DNA of 64,000 nucleotides from Ephemerocybe angulata. Taxonomy: Eukaryota > Basidiomycota > Agaricomycetes > Agaricales > Psathyrellaceae. Shown here one piece after another: positions 20,995 through 32,470 of this stretch. Numbering within the stretch: the stretch's first letter is position 1; every line of letters begins with the position of its first letter. Below the pieces are notes generated by a model. That model searched no databases, had not been told where the DNA came from, and was given only the letters and a program-made list of their open reading frames with translations. The stretch lies in the NCBI GenBank assembly GCA_013368325.1, contig JAACJK010000117.1:186001-250000 (forward strand). Reading direction: 5' to 3'. Made by a program: the position numbers and the translations under genes.

Positions 20995-21566
20995 ATGGCC
21001 CCCAAGAAAGCCTCGTCGTCGTCGTCCGGCGCAGCGAGCAAGGGCTCTAAGGGCAAGGGAAAGCCCACGAACGACGATGCTGAAGACTCCAAGGGCAAGG
21101 TGGGCGCTGTCGCTGCGCTCGTCCGTGCGATGCGCTCATGATCTCGCCAGGGAAAGGGCGCCCTGAAGGCGGCGACCGCGGTCAACGTCCGCCATATCCT
21201 CTGTGAGAAGCACTCCAAGGCCTCAGAGGCCCTGCAGAAGATCCAGGTTGGCGCACTTGTAACGTGAAAGTGCTGAGAACCGACCACCGTCACTCTTACA
21301 GGAGGGACAGTCTTTCAATAAGGTCGCACAGGAGTACTCGGAGGACAAGGCCAAGGGTGAACACGCTGTCGCTGCCTATCGAGTGTGCACTCATCGTGTT
21401 TCTAGCTGGTGGATCGTTGGGATGGATGGTTCGGGGAAGCATGGTTGGTGCCTTCCAGGACGCTGCTTTTGCGCTCACACCATCCACCGTCGACAAACCT
21501 GTCACATCTGGACTTGTCAAGACGAACTTTGGGTACCACATCATCATGGTCGAGGGGAGGCGGTGA
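20995..21566 (+). CDS. PIN4: Par14-type parvulin peptidyl-prolyl isomerase
   Basis: Small rotamase orthologous to human Par14 (PIN4), implicated in ribosome biogenesis and chromatin. The start at 20995 ([20 protein letters not shown]) gives the lysine/serine/glycine-rich basic N-terminus usual for the family. The parvulin fold follows: [20 protein letters not shown], then [34 protein letters not shown], and the terminal [16 protein letters not shown]. Three introns interrupt it. No WW domain and no phosphate-binding basic loop, so it is Par14-like rather than Pin1-like. It shares a very short bidirectional promoter region with RLI1. Confidence 0.95.
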
Positions 21567-22113
21567 CCGGGTATGGTATGTGCAAATGCTGTCCCTTTCT
21601 TCCCACTATCAATACTTGTATTATCATGAGAACAAGACCATTTTCTTTGTCGTATGAATGTGGGTGTCGTTGTCGGTGGCGCTGCCTGCAACCGACCTCG
21701 CGCTCAGCGCCAGGCTGCCCTAGGTAGCCCCCAATGTCCCCAAGAACACCAAGACCTACTCCGAGTCGTCATGTACATTGTTTCGTCGTACCGTCCGAGC
21801 TGAATGCTGTGAAAAAAGCGAATTTCTGAGCTTTGGGGTGAGTGCCTCGTGAGAAGGTATGACCAGAAAGGGGCATGAAACAAATAGGGTTGTTTGGCTG
21901 GATCGAGACTGAACTTCATTCCTGTGGACTTGTCCGTTTTCTTCTTTCTTCCTCTGTGTATTATTTCCCTCGAGCAAGCTCTTTCCCCCCCATTCTCATC
22001 CCACAACTTCAACGAATTCCAGTGCCTGGCGCTATCTACCACCTCGATCTTGGAGCAGCAGTACTGTAGACTGGACAGCTTTACCGGATCCTCTACTGTC
22101 CGAGCCGCTTCAC
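21567..22113. other. Intergenic between PIN4 and SNT1
   Basis: About 550 bases holding the parvulin 3' region and the SNT1 promoter and leader. No supported gene. Confidence 0.5.
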
Positions 22114-25100
22114 ATGTCTTCGGGCGGTTACGAGGTCCCATACATACCTTCACCATTTACGCGCCATGAATCAAGACGTTCGTCGGGCTCCATATCTGGT
22201 CCATTCGATGTTTGTATTCGTCTTCCCGATTTCAAATACTCTCTTAACCCAAAGGCTCCCTTTTAGCGACCGCCAGCCACAACAATACCCCGACAAAGTC
22301 CCTCTCCAACTTCCTCTCGGAGGCCTTACGATAGCTATGTCCCCCCACGCACAGTGCCTGCTTACCACGAAGAGAACCCCAATGCATACCGTTCTAACGT
22401 GTATCGCCCGGACTATCCAGCAAATAACTTGTATTCGCGATCTCCCAGTCCTGATCGCTACGTCACCCAATCGCACTCAGCAGATTTAGAACATTGGGAA
22501 AGGCCAGGAGGTTATTGGCAACAGCCGCCCTTCAATAGCAAACCATTAGGACGGCCAGAACGAAAGCCAGTGCCCCCTCCGTCACCTACGGCTTCTGTGC
22601 GCAGTCGCGGCCGGGGGGACGACACGCTTGCCACCCGCATGTTTGAGCCGTCCGAGAATTGGAAACAAACGAACGTGCGCAACGAGGGGTGCGTCAAAGG
22701 CGTGTTTAAAAAAGAGAGTTGCGCGCTAACCCGTTTTTCAGACCCTCCGCTTTCGCCCCCGAGCGCTATCCCGACCACTCACCTCGCAGTTACCAGGACG
22801 GGCCTGTAGATCCCCCGGCGAGACCAAACAGGATGGGGGGCGATCGATACAGGCCACCGCCACCGAATCCGAACGCGCTAACAAGCGCGCGCACAGAATA
22901 CGAATCGTACCGGCCCGGGTCTGATGCCAAACGCGAGTCGCGCAGCTCTTTTTATCCAGACAGTCAGCCCGCGTCTTCCTTTCGTAGGGATGCTCTCCCT
23001 GCCGGAACCAGCCGCTGGGGGGACCACTATGAGCCTGGCTACAGCGATCAGCGCTCTTCGCGCTTTCCATCTCGCTCTGGCTCTCCTGAATACTCTGTTT
23101 CGTCATCCATGCACTCGGATTCTGGCGGTCGGATTGGAAGGCGAGGGCTCTCGCGTCCGTCATCAAGGTCCTCTATCGCGTCGACACATGCTTCTGATCC
23201 CTCTTTGCCACCCAAACCTGGCCACTCCGCGTCGAACTCTATTGGCTCCTCACATCATAGTCGGAACCCTTCTGATTCTGGTCACCCTCCTGGACTGTTT
23301 TTGGCGCTAGCCCATAAGGAGCCACCGACTACCAATGGCGCTTCCTCAAACGGCCAGACACCAGGACTTAGCGCTTCTCTTCCAGCCCCTCCGCCTTCCG
23401 TTCCTCCCACACAACCTGCTCCTGTAATACCTGTCCCCGTAAAACCTGCCCCTGCAAAACCTGTTGCTGAACCCGCTCCTGTGCAAGGTACGATCCCCCC
23501 CTTTTTCCCTTTAGTCCTGACTCGATTGTCGCCTTCTAGCTCCAGAACCAGAACCACCGTCGCAGAATGGGAACACTTCCATGGACATCGATGTGCCTCC
23601 AATCATGTCGCCAGTGCTACCTAAAACTGTCCCAGATACAAATGGTTTGTATTACTACCCATTACCGGCTCGCATGCTCATGATACCGGCCTACAGGAGA
23701 CATCATTATGGAGCCAGTTGTACCCAAGGCAGAATCTGTAGTAGTGAGCCGCCCACCATCGCGAGTGACAAGATCAAGAAGCGCCGCGCGTGGTCCCTCA
23801 GTACCTCAAACGCCCGTGTCAGCGAGTCCTCCCGCCCCGGCGCCAGCACCGCTGCCCTCCCCTCCCCAATCCCCAATGCAGGAAGTACGGCCACCAACAC
23901 CCCCGCCATGGCAGGATACAAGCGAAATTCTCTTTGAGCGGAAGCTGCTCTTCCCACCGGACGCGCTTCCAGTTGGCGACCCGCCACCGTTCACAGAGGC
24001 GAGCTCGATGTCAGAGGCGCTCCGGTCTGTAGTGCAGCTCCGCATGATGTGCGATCGACAACCTCGGAGCGCAGTGGTCATGCCTATCATCCTGGCGAAC
24101 ATGAACACCGCCGCATCGCATGTTATGCCTAGATCCTCGCAAGACAGCCCCGACTCTACGCCCGACAGTCTTATAGATGAAGTTCTCGGTGGCCGGAAGG
24201 AGGCTCCGCGCATGAAGGCGTTCGAGGCGGTGCGGCCGTCGCTCGCCGAGCACTTTGAGCAGCGTCAGGCACAGATCAGCAGCAAGATCGAGCGGCTGAG
24301 CAAAGAGTATCTGCGGCTGCACGAGCGGTGGCGCGCGCACTGCTCTGCGCTGAGCGACCACCAGAAGTCGGTGCTGTCGTCGGAGCAGGAGAACTTCCAC
24401 CACCCGACGCGCGCGACGCGGCGCTCGACGGCGATCACGGACGCGGTGCGGTCGGATTTGGAGATGGAGCAGATCATCGCGAGCCTCGAGAGCAACGACG
24501 CGATGGACCCGAATTACCTTTCGATGCGCAATGCGGCGACGATCCCTGATATGATCTCGGTGACGCAGGGGCAGGTGGACTACCTCTTTGACGACACGAA
24601 CCATTTGGTGGAGAACCCGAGGGAGTACTTTGCGCCGGATACGGGGATTGATGATTGGACGGACGAGGAGAAGCGGATCTTCATTGACAAGTTCGCGCAG
24701 TTCCCGAAGCAGTTTGGGATCATCGCGGAGTACATACCGCACAAGACGGCGTCGCAGTGTGTGGATTATTATTATCTGCACAAGAAGCGGCAGATCGACT
24801 TTCGAAAGGTGGTGGCGCAGCTTGGGCCGAAGAAGCGGAAGAGGAGGGGAGGGGGGAAGAAGAAGGGGAATGCACTGCTTACCGATATCGCACAGCACGA
24901 TGCGGAGGTTGGGAAGAATTTGTCGGCGTTCGTTGTGCCCAGTCGGGTGGGTAAGGGGAGGAGAGGTGGAAGGCCGCCAAAGGTTAATGGTAATGGTTCG
25001 ACACCGGTTACTGGCGACAACGGTGCTGGAAATAGTGCGACTGCGACGCCTCAGCCGGAGCCTAGGAGCGCGCGGCTGCAGGCACAACAAGCTGCCGCGC

Positions 25101-26958
25101 TGCTTGAAGCCTCGAATCCAGCGACGCCGGAGCCTGAAGGTCGGCCTAGGAGGAGGGGGAGGGGTGCAGGAGCCACTTCTGCGACAGCGCCTGTGTCTGC
25201 AAGCACATCCGTTATGTCCGTCTCTGCGCCTGTGTCTGTGATCCCAACTCCTTCATCTGGCCCAACGCCTGGCTATGCACCTACGCCATCGCCTTTGACA
25301 TCAGCACCCCCTTCATCCTCTGCGGTTTTCCCAACCCCTGGTCCTGCACCGGCAAATGTTCCTCTCCCGCCTACACCCATTTCTATGATCCCCGTCCTCC
25401 ACCCTCATCCACCGCCCATTGTCCTTGCTCACTCGAACTCTGGATCGTCTGGCATCACCAAACCCGACGACGACGATTCCACGACTCTCGTACGTATTAC
25501 ATACCGCCTCTCTCTTTCTCTCTCGTTTCGTCTGTATGACTGACTCTCTTAAATGGTTGTACTCACCTTGTTATATGATCAGGAAACGGACTCGCGGCCG
25601 AAGCGCGCTCCGAAGAGAGGAAGGAAGCAAGTCAAATCCGTCGCGATCATTCACGAAGAGCCGCCCAGTCCCCCGCCGGAGAGTGCACTGCAGACGCCCG
25701 CCGAGACGTCGGGGTCGGGCCAGCCGGAGCCGAGCTCGGTCCTGACCAAGGCGACGAAGCTGCTGAGTGAGTTTGAGGAGAAGGAGAAGAGCCGGAATGC
25801 GAGTACGAGTAAGAATGGGGGTGAGAAATCGGAGAAGGGAAAGGGGCGTGGGAAGAACAAGGATAGGGCGGCGGCGTCGACGGAGGGGACCAGGGAATTG
25901 CCGGAAGCTGAAAAAAGTCGGTGGACATGACGCTCTCTTAGGATATGCGAGTGCTCACTTTTTTTTTCTTTTCCTTTTTTCGATCTTCTGTTTCTTCTTT
26001 CGCTTGGTGCTTCTGCTGTGGACTTGTTATTTCGTTCCCTTCGCTTCGTTTATACTCCCCTTTTCGTTCCTGTGAACTATCCTCTTTTTTCTCTCCCTCC
26101 TTTGGATTTGCATCACTTTGTTCTTGTTCCATGGTGCACTGATCCACTCTGTTGCTCTGGGCTAGACTTGTTTCTTGACCTTTTGGTGCAATATGGGCTG
26201 GACTTCAAGAGGCTGGCACTTGCAATGCCAGGCAGAGTTAGTCCCTCCTCCCTCTTCTCATATACCTCTTTGCTAACGCCATACTACTTTCACAGTCGAG
26301 TCATGATCTAGAAAAATGGTACCACACGAACCAACAGAAGCTCAAGCTAAATGAAGCGTGGCAGGAACGGGTGACATCGAAAGCAGCAGAAGCAGCAGCG
26401 GGCGGACACCCGTACACAATCACACAGAGCGCCGCGCCCACCCCGACGCTGATGGGCTCGCTCTCCTGGGTCCACGAAGACGGCACCCCACGACCCTCCT
26501 CCTCCGCCTCCGGGTCGTCGGGCGGCGGCGTACGACCAGACTACCCAATGGCGATCCCGTACAAACCGCGGTCGGTGCAAACCGCCATCGAGGGCTCGTC
26601 GTTACCGTCCAACATCGCTGGTCCCAACTCGAATGCGACCGGGATGGTGGGCTACGGCCCTGTGCACTCGGGGTACCACCATACGCCGTACGGGCCTTCG
26701 GTGTCGATGCCGCCGTACGCGTACGCGTACCCGCCGCACCACTCGCCCTACTACGCGGCGCACACGACGTATGGGGCGCCTGCGTATACGCCGATGGGGT
26801 ACGCGTCGCCCGGGCATGGGGGGCAGGTTATGCATCAGCCTTCAAGTTTGGCGGCGCAGGCTCCCGGGGATGCGGGCCATGCGGCGGCTGCGGGAATGCA
26901 GGGTGGGTTTGGTGAGGCGGGGGACTCGGAGGAACGTTCTGAGCATAAGGCTAGTTGA
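22114..26958 (+). CDS. SNT1: SANT-domain corepressor Snt1/NCoR-like (Set3 histone deacetylase complex)
   Basis: Large nuclear scaffold of about 1,400 residues. The start at 22114 (MSSGGYEVPYIPSPFTR) lies upstream of the first intron and restores one frame into a long disordered Arg/Ser/Pro region. The conserved centre begins EILFERKLLFPPDALP, includes the helical FEQRQAQISSKIERLSKEYLR, and reaches SANT domain 1 (WTDEEKRIFIDKFAQFPKQF onward, 24653-24800), with HKTASQCVDYYYLHKK as recognition helix. A basic KKRKRRGGGKKK stretch follows. A second SANT is spread over exons near 26160-26350 (LVQYGLDFKRLALAMPGR, then KWYHTNQQKLKL). Two joins are unclear: near 22675-22740 the frame changes without a clean GT donor in the needed phase, and SANT 2 lacks an obvious first tryptophan. 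The tail is Tyr/Pro/Gly-rich. Confidence 0.85.
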
Positions 26959-27178
26959 ATTTCCGTGAACGCGTGGGTGGGGTGCCGGTGGGGGCATGGC
27001 ACCGGTGGGGTTCGGACTTCAAGTTGGTGTTTTATTTAGGGCTCGTGTTAGATGGTTCTGCCGCATTGTACAGCTTGTAATTTCTAGACCTTCCTAATAC
27101 GCTTGCGCGCTATGTATATCTCTAGACGGTGTATACTCAAGAATTCATGAAACAAATTGAACATGGTAGAATTTCATT

Positions 27179-28532
27179 CTAATCCTCTTCAGCTTCCCGC
27201 TCCCTAATTTCTTTTTCTAATCTCTCCCGCTCAGCTTGCCGCAGACGAAGGAGGGTTATACTCTCGTAGTCGAGCCCTGGTGTAGAGCCACCACTGGAAG
27301 GAACACCGGGGAAGGAGAATGATGGCGCTTGTGGTGGTTTCGGTGTTGCTGAGGGTGCGGGCTAAGATACGAAGGGTGTCAATAGGTTTCGGGAGGCGTG
27401 GCTTGGGGTTCGGACTCACGAATGACGAGAAAGGCGTTGGGCCTGGGGGTGCGCCCAATGGCCCTGATATTGGGGTTGATGTCGGGCCTGTGCTTGGAGT
27501 GGAGGGTTTTGCGGAACTGCTTGAATTCGTCTGTGGAGGCGCAGGGGTAGAGGTTCCAGACGTTCCGGTTGGGAGTTTGCCCATCTTCTTTAACCATCCG
27601 AGAATGAGGGGCTCTTTGTTGTTGACCCATGTAATTTCCATTCCCTTAAGGTTGACTCGAGACGACGTAGAGGTGCGAGAGGCAGTGACGGAAGCATAGG
27701 CGTCGCCGATGTTTTTGAATGGTACCAGGGCTGTTGCATGCGTTGGTGTTGCAGTGCCATCGTCTACTGTCGCCTTGGCTTTCGATTTCGATTTTGAAGT
27801 CTTGGTTCGCATGCTGAATACGATGGAGTCGACGTCCACGGGGCCGAATGGAGACAGGTACTCTGCGATGCTCTCTTTTGTCGTGAGCTCGGGGTGCGAC
27901 TTGAGAGAGTACTTCAGGCGGACAGTCGTGTCGAATTGGTCTAGCGCAGGGGGCTCCTCCACTCCATCCATACCAACATCCTCCTGCCCCTCACCCTTCC
28001 CCTCCTGCTGTGCCCTCCCTTTCTCCTGTTCCCAAGCCGCCTTCTCCCTCTCCTCCCTCAACCGCCGGCCTTCCTCCTTGATCCTCTCTGTCTCCGTCCA
28101 CACTTCCCGCTCCTCCTTCTGCTTCTGGGATCGTGCGCGTTTGTGTGCGCGTTCGCGCTCCTCGAGCTCCTCGACGAGGTTCTTGCGCTTGTTGTCGTAG
28201 GCTTTGAAGCGCTCTTTGCGGGCTTGGGTGAGGCGGACTTTCGCGTCGAGTGCGAGGCGGCGGAGTGGGTCGAGGAGAAGCTCGTATGCTTGGTTTAGCT
28301 CATGGAATTTTCGGGCTATTTAGAAATGGCGCGATAATACTGGAAGTTAGGTTTGCTGAGTGTGACGGCGGATGGATAACATACCGGCATCGGGGTTGTT
28401 GGGGTTCCTATCTGGATGGACCTTGAGCGATCGCTGACGGTACGCTGTTTTGATCTCTTGGTCTGTAGCTTCGAGAGAAAGGTTCAAAAGCTCGTACGGT
28501 GAGATCTCAGGTTCCTCTGCTGTTGACGCCAT
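27179..28532 (-). CDS. CWC23: Spliceosomal J-protein Cwc23 / DNAJC17
   Basis: Nuclear Hsp40-type cofactor of the spliceosome. The start at 28532 (MASTAEEPEISPYELL) leads into a J domain with the invariant HPD in SLKVHPDRNPNNPDAG. After one intron comes FHELNQAYELLLDPLRR. A highly charged helix follows (many Glu/Arg/Lys residues, 27990-28260), then an RNA-recognition-like domain: TVRLKYSLKSHPELTTKESI, FGPVDVDSIVFSM, ALVPFKNIGDAYASV. Next is the conserved WVNNKEPLILGWLKK-like region, a Pro/Ser/Thr linker, and a C-terminal basic helix ending EREAEED. Domain order matches DNAJC17. The gene converges on SNT1 with 220 bases between stop codons. Confidence 0.9.
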
Positions 28533-28998
28533 GTTGTGTTCGTGGTTCGAGTTCAACCTTCGTGTGGTGAGTGATGCTTGCGTCTATTAGGATCGTGGGA
28601 TGTTATCCTTGATCGAAGTTGCAGTGAGCGTCTAATGAGTCTGACTCACACCGCAACAGCTTCCTTTCTACCTCTTACTCTGCACCCCGGTACGAATCTC
28701 TTCGACTTCCACCACAACTCTTTTCTCTCGGAGGATGAGAGCACGTTTAAATCATCAGATATATCGTGAAAGGAGTTACAAGAATCAATGCTATACTAAA
28801 TGCTAATCGAACACGAACACTACAGATGCTAATCGAGCCAAAAGAAGTACAGCAGCCAGTCAATCGCAATACAAATATAGCCAGTCAATCGCAACACAAG
28901 TACAACACTTATTACACCACAGAAACTCAGTGTCCAATCTACAGCACCAATATGACCAGTTCAATCTCACCCTTGCCTGAGGGTTAGCGTTCGTTTGC
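28533..28998. other. Intergenic, no gene seen
   Basis: CWC23 promoter and 3' region of the next gene. It contains a tandem CAATCGCAACACAAGTACA-type imperfect repeat around 28858-28915 but no coding signal. Confidence 0.5.
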
Positions 28999-31634
28999 TC
29001 AAGCTTCCACACCGACTACTGGCTCTTCTGGTTCAACCGCGACAGGCGCGCGCCAAAGCAGGGTATTCTTAGCCCTCCCCAGAAACCTCTTCATCGCCCC
29101 CCACACATACGAACCAGGAGCGTATCTCTTTCTCTGCAACTGCGCCGCATTGGGCCAGACCTTCCTAGGTGAAGGAGGTCCCATCGCTCGGTAACGACGT
29201 CCGTCTGGCGTCTGAACGAACGAACGACCCTTTCCTTCGTCTTCAGCGTCCGGAACGGACAGACGCACACGCTTCGAGCTATTACGGCCTGAAGACGAAC
29301 CCTATACAAAACGGCATTAATACTGAAGTTTTCGATTTAAAGAAGTCAATGCGTACCTGGTTGCCACGGATCTCAACCTGCTCCAACTCATCGACCTCTT
29401 CACGTCCTCGCTTCCTCCCAGCTCGAACCTTGACTTCGGCCGCTTCGCCATGGACTCGGCGCACCGCATTTTTCCGCCTCTCTGCGCTCGAGATATACGG
29501 CTGGGGAGCCCTGCCACTTCTCCGACTATTAGCTGTCGGGATGAAATAGCTCTCTATTTCCCTCTGTCGCTCTTCCTCCGAGATCGCGGCTTTCCACCAC
29601 GAATCGCTGCACGAAGGGCTGGGGTACGCAGATTCGTCGAAGACGGGGTCGGATTCTGGTATCGGGGTGGTGCTCATGGGAGACGGCATGGCTGCGACAA
29701 TCTTGTCGGCGACGATCCAAAACGCGTCCGCGCGCTGGAGTGGGGACAGCTCGATGTTCGCGAACACGCCTTCGGGGGTGGCTTCGGGGGTGGGGAGCTG
29801 AAGGAAGGGTTCGGTCGGCTGGACTTGAGGTAGGGGCAGCGATTGTTGCGGCTGCCAGCTGAAGCTTTCGGGAAACCACGAGTTCGAGGATGGTGCGGGC
29901 TGGCTGAAGCTGAACGGAGAAACTGAAGTCGTCGCTGGGGGAGCGTTGGACAGGAAAGGGGGGAGGGGTGGCAAATCTAAGGCGGCGATTTCGATAGGCG
30001 CGTCGGGGGAAGTACCGAGGGGAGGTGCGTCGGCCAGAATGGCATTTGCACGTATCCTGCGGGGTGGAGGGGCAGGTGCGCCGACGTGCGTTGAATCACC
30101 CATTGTGAAAGAGGAGCTGGCTTCTGTTGGGGCTTTGGTGAGAGGATTTGGGTGGGGAAGGGGGTTGGCTGGGAATGAGAGTCTGGAAAGCAGTGACGGT
30201 GGGGGAGGAGCGGTGGGAGGGGCTACAGGAGCGAACGCGGAAAACGCGGAGAAAGAAGAGAAGGGATTCGCTTGGATTGGTGCTAAGGGAGGCGTTACGG
30301 GAGGCGTCATCGACATAGCGTCCCAGTTTTCCAAGTCCATGGGGTCGACATCACCCTCGTCTTCCTGCCCCATCACAACATCAGAGGGTCTTCTGGGCGC
30401 CACGAAATACAGCCCAAAGGGTGTAGGAGCAGATCCCTGTAACCAGAAAAACAATTACATCAACAACGAAACCGGATGTTGATAGTCTATGGCGGCTTAC
30501 CGGAGGTGGTGGAGGCCCACAGTCCTGGATGGACCCGTTTGTGGGCGGGCTCCAGTTATACGCGCCGCTTGCGATCATCTGGATGAAACTGAGCTGGTTA
30601 GGCTGGGCTGCTTGTGAGGATACAGGTTGGACGTTGGGGTTGAATCCGGGTTGCTGGACCTGGTGCTGAGTTCCATCGAATGCCTGGGACGCACCCTCCT
30701 CCGTCGGTATATCGATTTGCATTTCAGGCAGGTCGATAATTTTCGGCGCAGGGGGCGCCTTGGCGACTACCTTGGGAGAGACCTTTTGTCCCAAAGGAAA
30801 ACGATTATTTGGTCAGTGCTCCGGGTGCAATAACCAGTCAAAGGAGCTTACCCGTGTTGGCTTCATGTTCTGCTCGTCGACTTCGTCTTCGACAGTGGCA
30901 CTCCCGAGACGAGTGCTCCTGAAGGACGTCGCATTGGTAGAGTTGATGACAGGCTTCGTGGCGGGTACGGTCGGATGAACGGCCTGGGATGACCCTGAAG
31001 GGTTGGAAGTCGCATCCCTGCCGTTTGCAGAACTGCTTGGGCTTCCGGACCCTTGCTCCTGCGAAAGCTTAGGGGAGGAATTCCGTACATCGGTGCCCAG
31101 AGGTGGTTGTGTGCCGAATTGATTCGGCTCCGTCGCTCGACCCTTGCCTTTCTCGGCAGAGGTGAAGCTGGGAGGAATTGGTGTTGTGCTTTGAGGATGA
31201 TTGGAAGAGGAGGATGGGCCAGCGACGAAGGTGTTGTTTGACGAGTCCCGGGCAGTGGAGACGAATTCAACGGAGGAGGTGGAGGATGCTGGAGATGCTG
31301 CTTCTTGGGTACTGTCAGGATGGGATGTGACGGGTGCGCTGGTGCTGTTAGGCGTGCTAGAGATAGGCGGGCGGGGCTGCGATGCCTGTGCTGGGGCGGA
31401 GTTCAGGCTCTGTGGGCAAGCCTCGACATTGCCTTTCTGACGGGAGGTACCACTTGGAGCGCTACCGATCGACATCGTGCTGGTCGCAGAGCTTTTTCGA
31501 GGGCCGTATTTCTTTTGTGGTTTATCTTTACGAGTTGAGGTGCTGGGACGAGTAAAGGTGTGGACTTTTTGCACGCTCCTATTGAGCTCGGCCGCGAAGA
31601 TTCGTTGTTCTTCCGTTGACAGTCCTTCAGTCAT
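28999..31634 (-). CDS. Large disordered protein A with conserved C-terminal motifs (unknown function)
   Basis: Roughly 820 residues in four exons; most is Ser/Pro/Thr-rich and predicted disordered. The start at 31634 reads MTEGLSTEEQRIFAAELNR. Intron 1 joins PTR to VSPKVVAKAPPAPK, and a second joins PPPP to GSAPTPFGLYFVAP. Ordered-looking islands appear late: DAFWIVADKIVAAM (about 29730), SDSWWKAAISEEERQREI (about 29590), AERRKNAV, a basic KVRAGRKRGREE, then, beyond the last intron, KRVRLSVPDAEDE, a Gly/Arg segment and YVWGAMKRFLGRAK. The basic stretches suggest nuclear targeting. The islands recur in the same order in the protein at 39932-44438, so the two look homologous. No known domain recognised. 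It is divergent from the glutathione transferase gene. Confidence 0.75.
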
Positions 31635-32398
31635 TCTAAATGAATCTGTCTTGTTGGATGTGGCGTACTGGATATGCGTCGAGGAAAGATCGCGAGACTT
31701 CGTTTACTGCAGTTGTCGTCTGGTTGATGTCGTACGCGTCACGGAGGGAGCCTGCCCTGGAAGAGTGAGAGGATGGATCGGAGTCCCTTTCACTGGATGT
31801 GAAGACAAAGGAACGGTGCTGGAAAGAAAGATAGAGCATGGTGTGCCCCCTTTCCCTTTATTTAATACCATCGAGTGGCATACGCATGCAATCACGCTTA
31901 GGCCTGTCTGCCTTTGCTGTTAGGACCCAAAATTGGCCTTGTTCCTCCCTATTGTTGTGTGTTCCGGGAGCATACCGGCCTTGGCGACGAGGTTTTTGAA
32001 AGAAAAGGCAGCTTAAAGCGCTTTTTGTGAGGCGTCACTATGTCTTTCAACTCTCTTGTGTTTTCCATCGAGGCCGTTACGCGTTGAGAGGGCGACATTG
32101 TTACGTTCCGTGGATAAGGGGTTTAAGCTTTAAGGTGGGCGCCTATCGGGGACGGCCGACAGCGTGTTGATCCGCTTTGTAAGCTCTCCCATGATCCGTT
32201 CCAGAGGTCCGTGCGCCCCAAGGCTCGTTCCAGGAGGTTACTACTACCCTGCTCTTGTCCTGCTCAGCAGGAAGCGATACTTACACAATCTACGGCAGGT
32301 CCTAGTCAACCTCATAACGAATTGGGCCCAACTTAGTCAGAGGCTGACTGAGATGGGTGGCACGTCATATCGTCTTCGTCTGATGTTCTGTGCGGGCA
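31635..32398. other. Divergent intergenic region
   Basis: About 760 bases between the starts of disordered protein A and the glutathione transferase. A 67-codon frame at 31636-31839 on the minus strand cannot be spliced in frame to the start of protein A and is not called. Confidence 0.5.
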
Positions 32399-32404
32399 TA
32401 TAAG
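32399..32404 (+). promoter_or_regulatory. TATA box of the glutathione transferase gene
   Basis: TATAAG lies 67 bases upstream of the ATG at 32471, consistent with a TATA-driven stress-type promoter. Confidence 0.5.
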
Positions 32405-32470
32405 GACTTTAGTGGTCACTGTATTGCCAGAAGATATCTTGCTTTCCCTCCAGTGACTCCCAAATCTACA

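Noticed and set aside
24011..25090. A 359-codon minus-strand frame opposite SNT1
   Set aside because: It is the antisense shadow of the SANT-containing exon: Arg/Leu-rich from GC-rich codons, with no conserved content.
31636..31839. A 67-codon minus-strand frame as a first exon of protein A
   Set aside because: The only intron joining it to the start of protein A would be about 33 nt and puts the downstream part out of frame.
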